NCBI GenBank assembly: GCA_025345505.1
Contig: JANVCC010010406.1
Coordinates: 16,289,271-16,353,270 of the forward strand
Direction: 5' to 3'
From: Todiramphus chloris collaris
Taxonomy: Eukaryota; Chordata; Aves; Coraciiformes; Alcedinidae
Length of the DNA stretch: 64,000 nt
Positions 50,383 to 62,795 of the stretch are shown in pieces. The notes below the pieces were generated by a model, which saw only the letters and a program-made list of their open reading frames with translations, was not told the origin of the DNA and searched no databases. The position numbers and the translations under genes are program-made. Each line of letters opens with the position of its first letter. The stretch's first letter is position 1.

Positions 50383-50447
50383 AAAACAAAAAACAAAAAC
50401 AAACAACAACAACAAAAAACAAAAACAAAAAAATAAAAAAAAACACC
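50383..50447 (+). repeat. A-rich tract with C interruptions
   Basis: AAAAC, ACAAC and AAAT units in a run of about 65 bp with almost no G. Confidence 0.85.
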
Positions 50448-51715
50448 TTAGAGAAAGACTAAGTATAATTTTCTTATAATTTTCCACATATATGCATTTC
50501 AAGAGAAATTATTTAACTCACATAAATGTAATAGTAAAGAACAAAATGAGGTGACACCATTCAGAACATATTTTTGTAGGATTAAAATAAGAATGGCTCT
50601 ATTAGGACAGAGACTTACACGTGAAAAACAGAATTGGAGTAATATACTGGGAGAGTTCTTACGACTTGGACTATTCTTTAAAGCTTATATTTGAGAACAA
50701 GCTTCAACCTAACAAAGTGCATTACGTCTCCAGAAGCCACTAATGATTTCACAAAACGAACACTTATAAAAACTGTTTCTCGTCACTCATTCACAGCATT
50801 CCTCCACAGATGTTCTGTAGGACAAATAGTCTTTTCTTTGCAGGAAAGAAATCAAGTTAAAACATTTAGCTTCTTGCCAAATACTGTGAATGCTTCTATG
50901 CAGCAACATCAGCTGATCTTGGCACATTCATTTAGCTCAGGGGAAAAAAAAAAAAAGTGAACATTATCATCTGAGAAGTGGACATCATCATGAGGAAGAA
51001 TTACATTCTCTTCATCCCAGAGATTTTTTTTCATTGACTGTTAGGCTTTCCTCCAGGCTTTAGCTTTCTTTATTAGCAGTCCTAGAAACTTCTAATATTT
51101 TTGTTCTTTTATTTCTACAAAAGGTTTTCCTACCTCATTGCAGTCTGTACCTGAAGGTATATCAGCAATGGAATAAAATTTCTAAGAAATACAACTCTGC
51201 AAAAGAGTAAGCTAGAGCCATAGAAGCATGACCGCAGCATTTCCCTTTTTTACTTTACTGTGTGCTGAACAGTGTAAAAGTTGGATAAACACAATAGCTA
51301 CAATTTTTCCTAAATAAATATATAACAAATAAATAATGTTTAAAACACTATTATCATTTATAAAAAAGTAATAAAATAAACTAATCTATATAAGAACATA
51401 TTAAAATACGTAAACTTTTATAGAGAATGTGATGAAGACTACATTAAGGAACCTAAAAGATTTTTTCATGATTAAAGGATATAGTCAAAATGAGGAAATT
51501 CTGATAAATGTTTATAAAAAAAGAATTTGTATGGATTATCTTTGATCTGTGCATTTCGTATTTGTCTGCTCTAACTCTAGATTATTTTGAAGGTCTGACT
51601 TAATTTGGATAAAAGGATGAAAAGGTTTGTATGAAATTTATTTTTAGCAAATCTGTTTTTAGGATTTATCCTTACAGAGCACCCTGCTTTCAGGATACCT
51701 TTGCTCTTATTTGAA

Positions 51716-51790
51716 GTGTTTGGGGTTTTTTTGGTGTTTTTTGTGGGGTTTTGTTTGTTTGTTTGTTTGTCTTTTTTGGGTTTTTTTATA
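51716..51790 (-). repeat. (T/G)-rich low-complexity tract
   Basis: 'tttggggtttttttggtg' then 'gttttgtttgtttgtttgtt' and further T/G units. It is the opposite-strand version of the A/C tracts. It causes the Lys/Gln/Asn/Pro-rich minus frame 51,577-51,876. Confidence 0.85.
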
Positions 51791-53720
51791 AAAAAAGGGA
51801 AAAAATGTCTGAAGTGAGTTAAAAATATAAAAAAAAAAAGACTGATGTGTCTCCTGCTCTTGCCACTCTTAGACAAGTTACTTCACTAGAGAATTCTGTA
51901 TTGTAGAAAAGAAAATGAACTTATGACATAAACTAGTGTGTTATTTGCACTCAAAGTGATATGAAGATCCTGTAAACTCAATCAGAGTAAGGGTGGTAGT
52001 TAGGATTTGACTATACACACATTGTCTGACATTATGTTATCATTCTGTCCCTAGTAAAGTTATTAAATTTTTATATTAAATAGCAGAGAAAGTATACTCT
52101 TCCTGGCAACTTCATGCCTCAAATTAAACTGTGGATTCCATCATAACAGTGCTAAGGAAGAGATCTGTTCATAGATTGCATTTTGCAAAGACAGACAAAG
52201 GTTGATTACTTGTTGGCATGTGTACAGTATAAATCATGTTTACTTGTATTTTTTCCTTTTTTTTTTTTTTCTGCTCCAGAGAGAGGCGCTGATGTAAAAT
52301 ATATCTAACAACCAATCAAGCGAACACAGATAGGATCACATCAGAGAAGGTTTATACCTTCTGGATAATTAGAAGGCTGTCTGACCACCACACAATTTTG
52401 CAGATGCATTGCCCAGCACAGGGATTGTTCTCATGACTCAACAATACCCAAAGATTATAATTTCTGTGAAAAGTTGTCATCTTGCCCCTGACCACAATTG
52501 CATAATTTGTCCACATTGTGAACTTTAGTAGATACTACATGGTATGGGAGCAATAGACATCCATATTGTAAAAGATACAATAAGCCTTACTGAGATTCTG
52601 TGAAAGACTCCTTTTTTTTTTTATTCCTTCCTATTTGCAATTAAATTAAATAACAACTGTATCATGTAGCATTGATCACTGTCTTGACACCAGAATTCCT
52701 GAATTTTGAGAAAGATGATTACTAAACTCTCAGAAGTATAACCACGCAACAGTATATCATTTGAAGTACAAATGAAAAAAAAAAAAAAAAATTCCAAGTT
52801 AACAAAACATGAACTCAAAATAAACAATATAAACACTACTATTCTCTATTTTCCAATTTCTTGAATAATCTGCTCATAGATAGACTAAAAATATTATGTT
52901 TATTGTATTACTAATGGTTAGAGTGGGTGTTATTCAAACAGCTCTACTCATTTAATTTTATGACGTTATAAATATTGCTCACACTGAAGTTTGGAAGAAC
53001 ATTTTTTGAGTAACTTCCATATATTGCTTCGAGTTTCACCATGGCAGACAAACATAGTCCTCCACAGAGTTATACGCTCTCTATTTCTGAATAAATGCTA
53101 GTTTTCTTTTACCTGTGCATAAATGTCTAATTCCTTGTATTCCCACAGGGTTATGTTAGCCAAATATGAAATTGGGTCATCTTAAAATAATTATGTCTGG
53201 TGATGTATGGGTGGAGATAACTTCATTTTTTTCACAAAAGCAATTATGTTTCTGATAAATAATAAACTGTTGACATTTCTGTGCATCTCAGCTGTTCAAA
53301 GGACTTGATCAAGTAGTCTCAACTGACTCTGATGCTGGCAAATATTTTTAAGCAGAACAGTAAGGTAGAAAAGGAAATTAAAATGGGGCAATATAGCTAC
53401 AATCTTGCTTGTGGTAATGAACTAAAATGTTCATGTTCTACACATGTTATTCCAGTTTTCTTTAGTCACCATGGCTGATATGTTAATCCAGTACCTTGCC
53501 TATCAACAAATATTTGCACATAGTAATTGTCAAGACGTCAAAATTATTCTGATATTTCTGACACAAAGTTTAGGTATACCACCAATGTCATACTATTGTG
53601 AATTGGAACACTGATCAACTAAATAAGAATCAAAACTGAAAATGTTATAGAAGTTATAACAGTTAATTCTTGACACATAATAAAGGACATCGGCCTTATA
53701 CACTTGATCCCAGCACTGCG

Positions 53721-53721
53721 T

Positions 53722-53751
<30 letters not shown>
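53721..53751 (+). repeat. TG then TA microsatellite
   Basis: A 'tgtgtgtgtg' run is followed by about nine TA dinucleotides. Confidence 0.92.
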
Positions 53752-53752
<1 letters not shown>

Positions 53753-55707
53753 CACTAACCTCACATAAACATGAACAACTTTGGATTCTTATTGACTTTC
53801 TGAATATTTGTGATTAAGAAATACTACTTCATGAATTTAGTATTTCTTTGGATAAAATATTAACTAAGGGGAATTCCACTTAATGCAAAGCATTATTATT
53901 GGTCATTGGTATTCTATCTCTTTTACAAAGTATATCAGTAACTGTTTAGGTTCAACTTTGTGCAAAGATTGTTTTACAATATTTAGGTTACTACTTATAT
54001 TCATTCAGCACCAGAATTAAAAGACCTTGAAATATGAAAACAAAGATCCATTGAAAATGCAAAATGTAATTTCATAGCTGGCAAGGGTTTGAAAAATTAG
54101 ACAAAAAAAAACATTCTCAGGATCTTTGACTGTTTTTCCTACTTTAATCAAAAACATAAACCTCTGATGTTTTCCCTTTCTCAGTCTCAATAATTTTTAA
54201 AATGAAGAACACTCAAAAAAAGTGTTAAAGTATCTATATCTTTTTTTTTGCAGGCTCTCAGCTGTGTTTGGCCATGGAGTTACAGTATCAGCAATATCAA
54301 AATAATAAGCACACACACAATGGCATATGTTCACAACTAAATCACATGATAACTGTTTTCATGAAACTACAAAATGAACTTACATTGAGTTAAAGGTTCA
54401 TTAAGGAAAACACAAAATATGGATTAACAGAAAAAAAATACAAACCCACATGAAAAAATTTTGAACAAATCTTATTTCAAAATGTAATTAATATATACTG
54501 CCTTTGAATATGGGAACACCGGGATACATAGGTTTTAGTATTAGGTGGAAATCCTGGAACCAAAATTGAGGAGTATTACTAAGTAGGTAAAAGTCACATC
54601 AGTAATTCAAGGGAAACAGCTCGCTTTCTTGGGGAAGGCAAAACAATGAAGAACTGAAAAATGGTAATTACAAAAATTCTTCTGTAGCTATGAATTACTT
54701 GAAATTCTAAAACCAATAAGTAAATCAGAGGCAGTCAACTATCTAGAAGACAGAATTGGTATAGATGTTGCTAGTTTTTCCACTGACTGAAAGCAAATTT
54801 GTTACCCTAAATATATGTGTATTTTCATTAGCTTCAATAGCACAGCAAACTGGAAAACTTTAACCAGAATAACTTAATCTGCATGTTGTAGAAGTTACAT
54901 GAAAAGTCCCCAGAAAAAGATGTTGAGATTTTTTGAAAATAATTCTGAATAAGAAATGTCTCTCTGCTTCTCATCAAGCTTTATTGATGAATTATTAATT
55001 ATTTTGGTGAAAACAAACAAACAAAAATCCTTAAGACTTTGCTAAAATAAAATACTGGAGAAATTCATCAGGAGAACAGAGACTGAAAGTCTAAAACACT
55101 CACAAACACTAGAATATATCATCCACTGATCATCCACGTAGGACCTCTGCTTGGTTCAGGTAATAAATTCAAGGCTGACTCTGACATCCTAAGTTTTCAG
55201 TTACCAGGATATTACACAAGGTGTCCTTGTGTGCTTGCACATGTCTCCTTCGTTTTCAACATTCAGTCTTCACTGTTTCTCTTTCTGCCCTTATAAATGT
55301 CAGGAAGGGGCCAGCAGAATTGAAATGATAATCTGCTCCTGAATATCTAGGTCAAAGTACACTTTTTCATAAATTAGTTGCTAAATTGTAATAAACTTCT
55401 ATTAAGAATATTTTGGTTTATTGTTAATAAGAATTGTTATTTTTTATTCAGTAAACATTAGAATGCTGCACAAACATTCCTTTATCTCTTAATTTCCCTA
55501 AGCTCATAAAGTGAAGTAACTGACATAGATTTTGTTGTGAACTTAAAAAAATGGTTATTCAAACATGTGATGAGGATGACTTTGTCCAGGTTGTTTAAAT
55601 CTCATGAAGTTTTATCTTACAGTTACAGAAAGTATCACGCACAATATTATCAATATAAGCCAGAACTGATCAATGAAACCAAGCTGGTAGATTAACCTGA
55701 CCTTGTT

Positions 55708-55740
55708 AAAAAAACCCAACCCAAACCAAAAACAAATGAC
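55708..55740 (+). repeat. Short A/C-rich tract
   Basis: 'aaaaaacccaacccaaacc' and following A-rich sequence. Same class as the other A/C tracts. Confidence 0.8.
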
Positions 55741-56771
55741 CAAAGTGGGAAAATAGAACACAGGAATAAAAATATTGTAGATGAGTTAAAATACTAAAAA
55801 AGCTAGAAATTATTAATATCTATGTAAAGAGATACACAAATAATTACTTTAACCACAGAGTCATAAAAATGTCTTTTTTAAGTGTATAAAATGCAATTCT
55901 CACCATGAAAGAAAATTCATAATGTACAGAATAGGTGTCTCAAAATTTCCTCGTTCTGAAATCTTCTGCACATAATCAAAGAAATAAAGACAGGATTTCT
56001 GCAGTAAGTATTTATCTTTGAGTATTTTCTTTCTTTACAGAGTTTTTTTAACTGAGACTCTCATGAGACAAGCAAATAGCTGTTCACTGTATATAGTATC
56101 TGAAATTTTACATGTCAGAGGAAAATGTCTTGAGAAAATTATTAATATATTTCTTAAATTTATAAGAAGTCATAAAATATGGCAGAGTGGTTAAATATGT
56201 TCAAATAATTATCACAGAAACCATCCTTAAGGCTAATCATTTTTTATATGGCTAAGACATTTGCAAGCCATCTGTTAAGTGCAAGAGTAGTGGCCTGCTA
56301 CTGTTTGCAGCAACAGTAACTCTAAGAACCTAAACACAAAAAACTTAGGGAAACCTCGCAAAATGCTAAAACTAAATAAACTGCATAAAATATGAGTGTT
56401 TGTAACATACCAGTGTCCCTTGTGCTATCCTAGCCTCAGTTTTAGTAGAACACCTTTAATTCCATCAGCTAGTGAAGAAAATGCATGAATGAAATATGAA
56501 ATCTCTAACGCCCTGACTTTGGCTGTTAAGACATATGCAGTTCATAAGATAAGCCCAGCAGCAATAGCATAGTTCAAAACATTTCTGCAGAAATTTGGGG
56601 AGTAAGAGCAAAGAATCTGAACAAAGTTTAGCAAACACATTATGTTCTAGCTGAAAGAAACAAGAAGTTAAATTGTGATGGACTCCTTTGATAATGCAAA
56701 GCTGAATTGGAGTGCACTAAGCAAAAGTAACACTTCCACATCTCAATTTCACATTTTCTTTCCCTTAGAAG

Positions 56772-56801
<30 letters not shown>
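56772..56801 (+). repeat. 30-bp poly(A) homopolymer
   Basis: Thirty consecutive A bases, followed after a short gap by 'aaaataaaacaaaacaaaag'. It supplies the poly-Lys segment of the plus frame 56,675-56,965, which is therefore not believed. It could be the tail of an unrecognised retrocopy, but no parent is evident. Confidence 0.95.
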
Positions 56802-56804
<3 letters not shown>

Positions 56805-59699
56805 AAAATAAAACAAAACAAAAGGGCACTGACTCCGTATTGGTGTGTAAATTTAAATCTCAGGAGTCCCTCATGATTTCAGAGCAGGAAATACAGGGTC
56901 TTCAAGTGACTCCAGAAAAACTATTTAAGTGGCTTTTCCAATGTTGCATGTACATTCATCTTTAGAAAGAGGACCAAAGTGGTTTGGTGAAGGTACATAA
57001 TATACATATCATCACGAAAATTATTCCATGACTGCCTCACAGCTCAGCTATTGATTAGCCATGATCTGTTAAATTTTGCTGCCTAGGATAGGTAAAGAAA
57101 ATTAATGTCTTCATTTTATACAATTAAAAACCCCTATGTGGGTAGATTAAGTGGGACACCTGTGATGGCACAAAAGCAGTGCAAAAGAAAAAGCAGCATA
57201 AAGCAGAGCAAAGCATTTCCTTGTGCTCTTCTCAGAGCTGGAATCTCATAGTTCTTTGTATTAGAGCTTGCATGGTAATATTATTCCCCCTTTTACAGCT
57301 CTTGAATTCAGGGATGCACTTACCTCACTACACAAGAAAAGATGCGAAGCGTTTTCATCCTATATGTCTCCAATTATCTGCTTGCATTTCAAGACTTCTG
57401 TATTAAAGTGGCTGGCGTTTTCTGTCTCTCCCTCTCCAGCAGCATAAAAGAAAAGGAAATTCAGCTGCTGAATCTTGCTAAATGCAAGGAACCTTTATTC
57501 AGGTTCCTTTAGAACTGGACTGTTAAGCATCATCTTCAGCAGAAAAAAATATGCACTGTTATCCAAATGATTTAGTTCAGTTGTGTTAGTTATCAATTGG
57601 TTGTAGTGCAGCCAGATGACAAGGTTTCAAATGTGTTAACTTATGTTATAAAAAGTGTGGAAGAGATTTGCAGACCCAAATGAGCTAACAAAACAACTCT
57701 TTTTGCCAATGTTTTGCTCAAAATATGGACCTCAACTGTAGAAAATTTCCCAGTATATTAATATTTGTCTGAACAGGGGCTCACTGTTCAAATCTATGCA
57801 TGTAGACTAGACTGAAAATATTTTCTGCCAGTACTCAAACTTGAGTCAGTGGAATTGCTCACAGATTTCTCAGTGGGAAAAGACTTACAGAAATACTAGC
57901 ACTTACTAACAGATGCTCACATCAAGTTGTAAAAGCCTATGTTTGCAAGATACTTTCTCCCTTTTTGTCTTTTATAAAATAAATAAGCATACCCCAGGGT
58001 TATTGCATAAAGTGATGATTGAAATACAACAGGTAAGGTAGGGGACAGTTTAAGCTGTTGGAAATGTTGCCATAAACTGAAGTCATAAATCCTTGTGATG
58101 CCTGTGTATGCAAGATCTCAGCATCAATAAACAAACACAGAATCAGTATTAAAATATGCTCAGAGAAGGTAAGAAGTAAAACCTAAACCAATTTAACTGA
58201 AAGATGAAACAATGACAAATTACTAACCCAACTTCCTTCATTTCAGACAAAAGAGCTTTGAGTCTTCTCAAGGGTATTAGTACTTAGTGTTTATATCAAT
58301 AAATTTATCAGGCTGGTTATTTTATTATCCATATTTCAGTTAAGAGCTCGGAGTAATTTGTAAGAAAAAAAAAAAAAAAAGTTATCGAAATTGCAAATAC
58401 ACATTAGGTTTTAGTAAAGAAGTTCTGTCTGAAACCAGTAAATAAGGGCTTTAATCTGAAATACCTTTTTCATGCTATTACTGAAGTCATGAGAGTGTCT
58501 AAATGCATGAGTATAAAAGATACACTCTATGGCTTGCTACTTATTTTATCCCTATTGATTAGACTATTTAAGATCATAATTTTTCACTATTAAGTTTTGA
58601 ACAATCAGTTAGGATAAAGAGCAATATACAAACAGTATGTAGTTTTTGAATGAATTTTTAGAAAGATGCAAAATGAAAGAATGATCACCAGAGGCCAGAC
58701 TTGGATAAATGAGCCTTTTCCTTTTTAATATGGTACTGGCCATAGAAAGACTAACATATTTATCTAAACCAAAAATAATTGTCTGAGGTATCTTTCAAAT
58801 ATAGAGTGTGGTGCATTACATTTCCATTACAGACAGAATGGGAACAATGTGATATATTGTAAGTTCTGAATGTATATAGCTGAATTAAAGTTGTAAGTTG
58901 CAATTAAGACAAATACAGATCCTGAGGTTGTATTTCAAAACAGAATTTTGAGGGGAATGAAATGAATCTCAATACATGTATTTAGTTTTCAGTTACTTTG
59001 CCAGTAAGTGTAGGAGACAGTGCAGCACAGCTAGGGCAACTTATTTCCTCTGATGCAACATGATGAAAACTGAACAAGGAAATTTACTTACATGAGACAT
59101 AGTCTATTGTTTGATCTTAAATTCACTGGGAAACAGCCATCAGATACTTTAAATTGACAGTGTACTGTTCATATATTTCCACATAAGCATAAAAAACCCT
59201 TTTTTTTTTTTTCATAAATACATAATAAAATGCTTAACTTCTCTAGCAGAGAAATGAAAATAAAAAGATGGTTTAAAAAATGTTTTCCCAATAATGAAGT
59301 CCAGTGGAACCAGCTCGTTTCTGTGCATTCAGACAAGATCAACCCCCTCAGTTTTTAGCATAAAATTGCTAATCAGACTAATATCTGATATAGGGAACAA
59401 ATTATTTTGGTGATTTTATGAAGCATTGAAAACGAACTATAGAATAAGTAAGAATTATACCAGCCTTGGGTTTTCTTTGGGAGCCTACTTTTTACCCTTT
59501 CAGCATCTCCTTCACACCATTCCAATTTCCATCAAACAGCTAAAAGCCTGCAATATTTTTTCTTAAACTTTTATATTTTATTCTTGTGGGATTTGCAAAA
59601 ATTAATTGCTGCTAACAGCTTTCTCATATCTCGGCACAATAAAATTATCAAAAAAGAATGTTTCAACTTACAAGTCTTATAATTTTGGCAAGAACAGGA

Positions 59700-60710
59700 G
59701 CTTCCACAGAAACACGCAGCTGTCCAGGTCACAAGCTGCAGGGAGTGTCATAGCCTTGCACTTGCAACAAGTGGCAGTTATGAGAACTCCTGCATGTGCT
59801 GCAAACAGATGGATGATCTCCTCTATCACGTGGCAGACTTGCAAGAGGAAATTGAAAGGCTGAGGAGCATCAGGGAGCCAGACTCTGCCCTCCTTGAATG
59901 AGAAACCAAAGCACCCATAAGAAAGTACCCAGTATAAGGGGGACCCTTATTCTGACCCTGTCAAACCAGATGCAGTAGCCTGGATGAGAGGAGTGAATGG
60001 ACTCAAGTTCATGGTGAAGGCAGCAGATAAACTGTTTCCTTGCCAATCTCATCTCCCCAAGTGCCACTTAAAAGCAGATATGAGGGTTGAGATAGACCAG
60101 CCAAATGAGGACGTGGATGATGGGCAACCTATGCCAGAGGTATGTCCACAGTCAGAAAGGCCTACCACCTGTATCACAACATCATCCATAATGAAGAAAA
60201 TAAGGGTTATAGTCATAGGTGACTCCTTTCTGAGATAAACAGAGGGTCCAATATGCTGGGTAGACCCTCCTCATAGGGAACTCTGCTGTATTCCTGGAGC
60301 CTGGGTAAAGGATGTCACTAGGAAACTTCCTAGGTTGGTATGGTCCTCAGACTGTTACCCATTACTGATCTTCCACGTAGGTGATAAGCACACTGAGACT
60401 GGCAGTCCAAGAACAATCAAAAGAGACCTTAGACCCTTGGGACAGGTGGTCAGGGAATCTGGGGCACAAATGATCTTCTTTCAGTCGCAGGCAGCGACAC
60501 TGGAATGAACAGACAAATACAATCTGTTAATACATGACTCTGTAGCTACCGTCACCATAACAATTCTGGATTTATTTTTTTTTTAGATGGCATGACGTAT
60601 ACAACACCAGACCTGCTGGCAACAAATGCGATACACCTTTATCAAAGGGGGAAGAGAGTCTTCACACAAGAGATTGCGGGGATGATTGACAGGAATTTAA
60701 ACTAGATTTG
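59700..60710 (+). pseudogene. CR1 ORF1 remnant with esterase-like (SGNH) motif, broken
   Basis: CR1 ORF1 encodes an RNA-binding accessory protein that in many CR1 groups has a Cys-rich or coiled-coil N-terminus and an SGNH/GDSL esterase-like domain. Near 59,795-59,880 the frame reads 'CMCCKQMDDLLYHVADLQEE' and continues into a charged Leu-heptad stretch, fitting the coiled coil. At 60,196-60,236 the frame 59,984-60,238 encodes 'IRVIVIGDSFLR', the block I esterase motif with its catalytic Ser, then hits a stop. Near 60,640-60,705 another segment reads 'HLYQRGKRVF' then 'QEIAGMIDRNLN', matching the C-terminal esterase block. There the usual Asp-x-x-His appears as Asn-x-x-His. Numerous stops lie between the blocks. 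Confidence 0.8.
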
Positions 60711-60839
60711 AAGGGGATGGGGATGAAACTGGGCTTCCTAGACAGGCCCCTGAGTGCAGTAGCTCAATGCTTGTGGGTCAGCATGATTGCATTTTTGAGA
60801 ACCAGAAGGCCTACCACCCATTGAAGGTGAAAACTATGT

Positions 60840-60905
60840 GTACAGCCACCTCTCTGAAACGTACACCAATGTACACAGCATGGGGAATAAGCAGGAGGAT
60901 TTGAA
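60840..60905 (+). pseudogene. Start of CR1 ORF2, cut off before the endonuclease
   Basis: The plus strand reads close to 'YTNVHSMGNKQEDL', the N-terminal residues of CR1 ORF2 just ahead of the apurinic-like endonuclease. Directly after this, at about 60,906, the sequence jumps to the linker that normally follows the endonuclease ('KNWLIFQHQF' near 60,954-60,985). The whole endonuclease domain, several hundred base pairs, is missing. Confidence 0.75.
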
Positions 60906-60949
60906 GAACTGTGTTTGGTCAGCTAAAACTCCAGAAGGTAGAGGAGCCC

Positions 60950-61640
60950 AAAAGAACTGGTTGATATTCCAACATCAATTCCTTCAAGCTTAAAATAGGT
61001 GCATTCCTTTGAGTAAAAAATCAAGTAGAGGATGCAGGAGACCAGCATGGATGAGCAAGAAGCTGCTAGAAGAAGTTCACAGTATGTGGAAATAGGGACT
61101 GGTCACTTGGGAGAATTATAGGAAGACTGCCAGGGTGTTTAGGGATGCAACAAGGAAGGCCAAGGACCTCTTGGGATTAACTATGGCAAACAAAGTAAAA
61201 GAGAACAAGAAGGGCTTCTTGAAATACGTAAGTGGTAAAAGGAAGATGAGGAAAAATGTGGGGCCACTGCTGAATAAGGTGGGACACCTGGTGACAGGAG
61301 AGGAAGAGAAGGTGGAATTACTGAATGCTTTCTTTGCTTCCGACTTTACTGCTAAGACCAGCCCTCGGGAATCCCAGACCCTGGAAATAAGAGAGAAAGC
61401 TTGGAGGGAGGAAGACTCTCCACTGGTCAGTGAGGATTGGGTTAGAAATCACTTGTGTAAACTGAAAATGCACAAATCCATGGTCCCCAATCGGATGCAC
61501 CCATGAGTGCTGAGGGAGCTGGCTAATGTTGCTGCTCTAACAGTCTCCATTATTTTGGAAACGTCATGGAGAATGGGAGACGTTCCTAAGGACTGGAGGA
61601 AAGCCAATGTCACTCCAGTCTTCAAAAAGGGCATGAAGGA
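60950..61640 (+). pseudogene. CR1 ORF2 pre-RT linker, nonsense mutation at 61,504
   Basis: The frame 61,135-61,506 is well preserved: 'DATRKAKDLLGLTMANKVKE', 'KKGFLKYVSGKRKMRKNVGP', 'LLNAFFASDFTAKTS' and 'HLCKLKMHKSMVPNRMHP'. It ends at TGA (61,504-61,506). The same frame continues beyond with 'VLRELANVAALTVSIILETS' and 'WRMGDVPKDWRKANVTPVFK', so the stop is a nonsense mutation of what is normally CGA (Arg), a C-to-T change at a CpG. A net frameshift lies near 61,640-61,655, after which the RT proper continues in the next frame. Confidence 0.85.
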
Positions 61641-61645
61641 AGACC

Positions 61646-62020
61646 ATGGAAATTAGACCAGTCAGCCTCACCTCCATCCATGGAAAGGTGATGGAGCAGC
61701 TCATTCTGGAGATCATATCTCATCACGTGGAAGAAAACAAGGCTATCAAGAGTAGCCAGCATGTATTTACTAAAGGGAAGTCATGTCTGACTAATCTGAC
61801 AGCCTTCTATGATGGTGTGACTGAACAAGTAGATGCAGGGAGAGCAGTGGATGTTGTGCACCTTGATTTTAGCAGGGCTTTTGACACTGTTTTCCATAAC
61901 ATACTTGTGGGAAAGCTCAGCAAGTGTGGGTTAGAAGAGGGGATGGTGAGGTGGGTTGAGAACTGTCTGAATAACAGAGCTCAGAGGGTTTTGATCAGGT
62001 GCACAGACTCCAGTTGGTGA
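61646..62020 (+). pseudogene. CR1 ORF2 RT fingers and motif A; active-site region deleted downstream
   Basis: A 124-codon frame encodes 'IRPVSLTSIHGKVMEQLILE', 'SSQHVFTKGKSCLTNLTAFY' and 'VDVVHLDFSRAFDTVFHNIL'. The last holds RT motif A with its catalytic Asp at codon 61,865-61,867. It ends 'NNRAQRVLIRCTDSSW' and stops. In other CR1s this Ser-Trp is followed by the motif B segment and then FADD. Here the next recognisable sequence (from about 62,025, 'LEWLIHWKAMLLSS'-like) belongs after FADD, so roughly 250 bp with motif C are gone. Confidence 0.88.
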
Positions 62021-62039
62021 CCTGGAGTGGCTGATACAC

Positions 62040-62795
62040 TGGAAGGCTATGCTGCTATCCAGTGAAATCTGGACAGACTGAAGAGCTCGGCAAAGGCAAA
62101 CATAATGAAGTACAACAGGGGCAAGTGTAGAGTCGTACAGGTGGAGAGGAATAACACCCTGCACCAGTACAGGTTAGGGGTTGACCTGCTGGAAAGCAGC
62201 TCTGTGGAGAAGGACCTGGGAGTCATGGTGGACAACAAATTAACCATGAGTGAGAACTGTACTTTTGCAACTAAGAACACCAATGTTATCCTGGGGTGCA
62301 TTAGGAAGCGTGTGACCAGTAGGTCAAGGGAGTTTCTCCTCCCTCTCTGCTCTATCCCAGTGACACCACATCTGGAGTATTGTGTTCAGTCCTGGTCTCC
62401 CCAGTTCAAGAGAGACAGGGAAATACTAGAGAGTCCAATGGAGATCTACAAAGATGACGAAGGAATATATCTCTTATGAGGAAAGACTGAGAGCCCTGGG
62501 GCTGTTTAGCCTGGAAAGGGTAGACTGAAAGGGGATCTTATTAATGTTTACAAATATCAGAAGGGTGGGTGTCAAATAGAAGGAGCAAGTCTCTTTTCAG
62601 TGGTGCCCTGTGGTAGGATAGGTGGCAATACTCACAAACTGGAACACAGGAAGTTCAACCTCAACATGAGGAAAAACTTCTCTACTGTGAGAATGACAGA
62701 GCACTGGAACAGGTTGCCCAGAGAGTTTGTGGAGTCTCCTTCTCTGGAGACTTTTAAAAGCTGCCTGGATCTGTTCCTGTGTGGAGTGCACTAGG
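62040..62795 (+). pseudogene. CR1 ORF2 C-terminal region, frameshifted
   Basis: The frame 62,105-62,479 gives 'MKYNRGKCRVVQVERNNTLH', 'DLLESSSVEKDLGVMVDNKL', 'KRVTSRSREFLLPLCSI' and 'HLEYCVQSWSPQFKRDREIL'. It then loses phase at about 62,435-62,480, where the 'YEERL' block is present only in another frame. The end resumes at 62,600-62,794 with 'EHRKFNLNMRKNFSTVRMTE' and 'HWNRLPREFVESPSLETFK', stopping at the normal C-terminus. The C-terminal domain is the part of CR1 ORF2 kept in most truncated copies. Confidence 0.88.

Larger units (their letters stand above)
48740..59689. other. AT-rich noncoding desert with simple repeats
   Basis: About 11 kb without a recognisable gene, CR1 or LTR. It contains A/C- and G/T-rich tracts (50,383; 51,716; 55,708), a TG/TA microsatellite (53,721), poly(A) runs (52,775; 56,772; 58,365) and AAAT units (49,563-49,586). 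Frames of 70-99 codons (for example 50,691-50,960 and 56,675-56,965) are partly simple sequence and match nothing I know. Confidence 0.55.

Noticed and set aside
56675..56965. 96-codon plus frame considered as a Lys-rich nuclear protein
   Set aside because: The Lys block is a 30-A homopolymer and the rest matches nothing.
61318..61634. Minus-strand frames over the large CR1 (61,318-61,500 and 61,449-61,634)
   Set aside because: Antisense shadows of ORF2; the coding direction is clearly plus.
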